A stretch of 7,319 bases of DNA. Source: an uncultured Clostridia bacterium (lineage in GTDB: Bacteria > Bacillota > Clostridia > Oscillospirales > Acutalibacteraceae). Position 1 is the first letter of the stretch. Each line of letters opens with the position of its first letter. The DNA lies in NCBI GenBank assembly GCA_937875885.1, contig CALEIO010000050.1:1-7319 (forward strand), in the 5' to 3' direction. Both the position numbers and the translations under genes were made by a program. Of this stretch, positions 7,195 to 7,319 are shown piece after piece. The notes below the pieces were generated by a model. The model was not told where the DNA came from. It worked only from the letters and a program-made list of their open reading frames with translations, and searched no databases.

Positions 7195-7319
7195 TTCTAA
7201 GATTGAGGCTAATAAGTTAGATATTATTAATACCGAATATAGTTTTAGAAAAATATATCATGATTTAATTTCTTTAACTAAAGCATTTGGGGAAACAAAA
7301 GATTTAACAGTTAACTTTT
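7184..7319 (+). CDS. Sensor histidine kinase fragment (end of HisKA helix and following linker), runs off the window
   Basis: ILDISKIEANKLDI is the classic second-helix signature of HisKA dimerisation domains. It is followed by EYSFRKIYHDLISLTKA and a KDLTVNF-type strand, which lead into the ATP-binding HATPase_c domain of two-component or hybrid sensor kinases. Neither the phospho-accepting His box (it should lie upstream) nor the N, G1 and G2 boxes (they should lie beyond the window) are present. The frame is open to the last base. The signal sensed, the partner regulator and the source organism cannot be told from about 45 residues. The piece is joined in frame to nusB and has no start of its own. 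Confidence 0.75.
   Translation, partial: MLDISKIEANKLDIINTEYSFRKIYHDLISLTKAFGETKDLTVNF

Noticed and set aside
6491..7319. A NusB-histidine kinase fusion as a novel transcription-coupled sensor
   Set aside because: The switch falls precisely at a peptide shared by both families, and the kinase part lacks its phospho-accepting His box. This is what a chimera would give, not a working fusion.

Overview
The window looks like a metagenomic assembly. A coherent four-gene block from a low-to-mid-GC Gram-positive, Clostridia-like bacterium (about 495-6490) is flanked on each side by two short pieces of unrelated conserved genes. The Clostridia reading rests on gene family types, AGGAG-type Shine-Dalgarno sites, a TTG start and compact U-tract terminators. 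It is an inference and could be wrong at family level.

Left edge (1-494): an AT-rich dnaK 5' end (about 127 codons, monoderm-type DnaK lacking the Gram-negative insertion) runs in frame into about 30 codons that resemble the C-terminal part of an Amidase_2-type N-acetylmuramoyl-L-alanine amidase. That piece in turn stops exactly where the amidase zinc-ligand motif should continue.

Core (about 495-6490): a 350-residue membrane protein of unknown function (+) converges on an 870-residue Ca2+-type P-type ATPase (-), with a shared bidirectional terminator between them. A 228-bp divergent intergenic region carries promoters for the ATPase and for a HAD-family hydrolase (+). The hydrolase converges on a compact CLC-family anion transporter (-), with a second bidirectional terminator between them. 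The CLC protein lacks the canonical GSGIP filter and has GGEIIP instead of GxFxP, which recalls the fluoride-exporting CLC branch. The layout suggests individually transcribed housekeeping and ion-homeostasis genes, not one operon.

Right edge (about 6490-7319): the CLC gene loses its native 5' end and runs into a Bacteroidota-type nusB fragment on the + strand (about 234 codons). This continues in frame, at a shared Ile-Leu-Asp, into a piece of a sensor histidine kinase (end of the HisKA helix), which runs off the window.

I see no tRNA, rRNA, CRISPR array, insertion sequence or convincing new defence-type system. The most unusual structure is the mosaic: two conserved-gene fragments on each end, joined at positions where the partners encode similar short peptides. 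An assembly or amplification chimera is much more likely than real gene fusion. The best biological leads are the CLC transporter's unusual filter and the unknown membrane protein.
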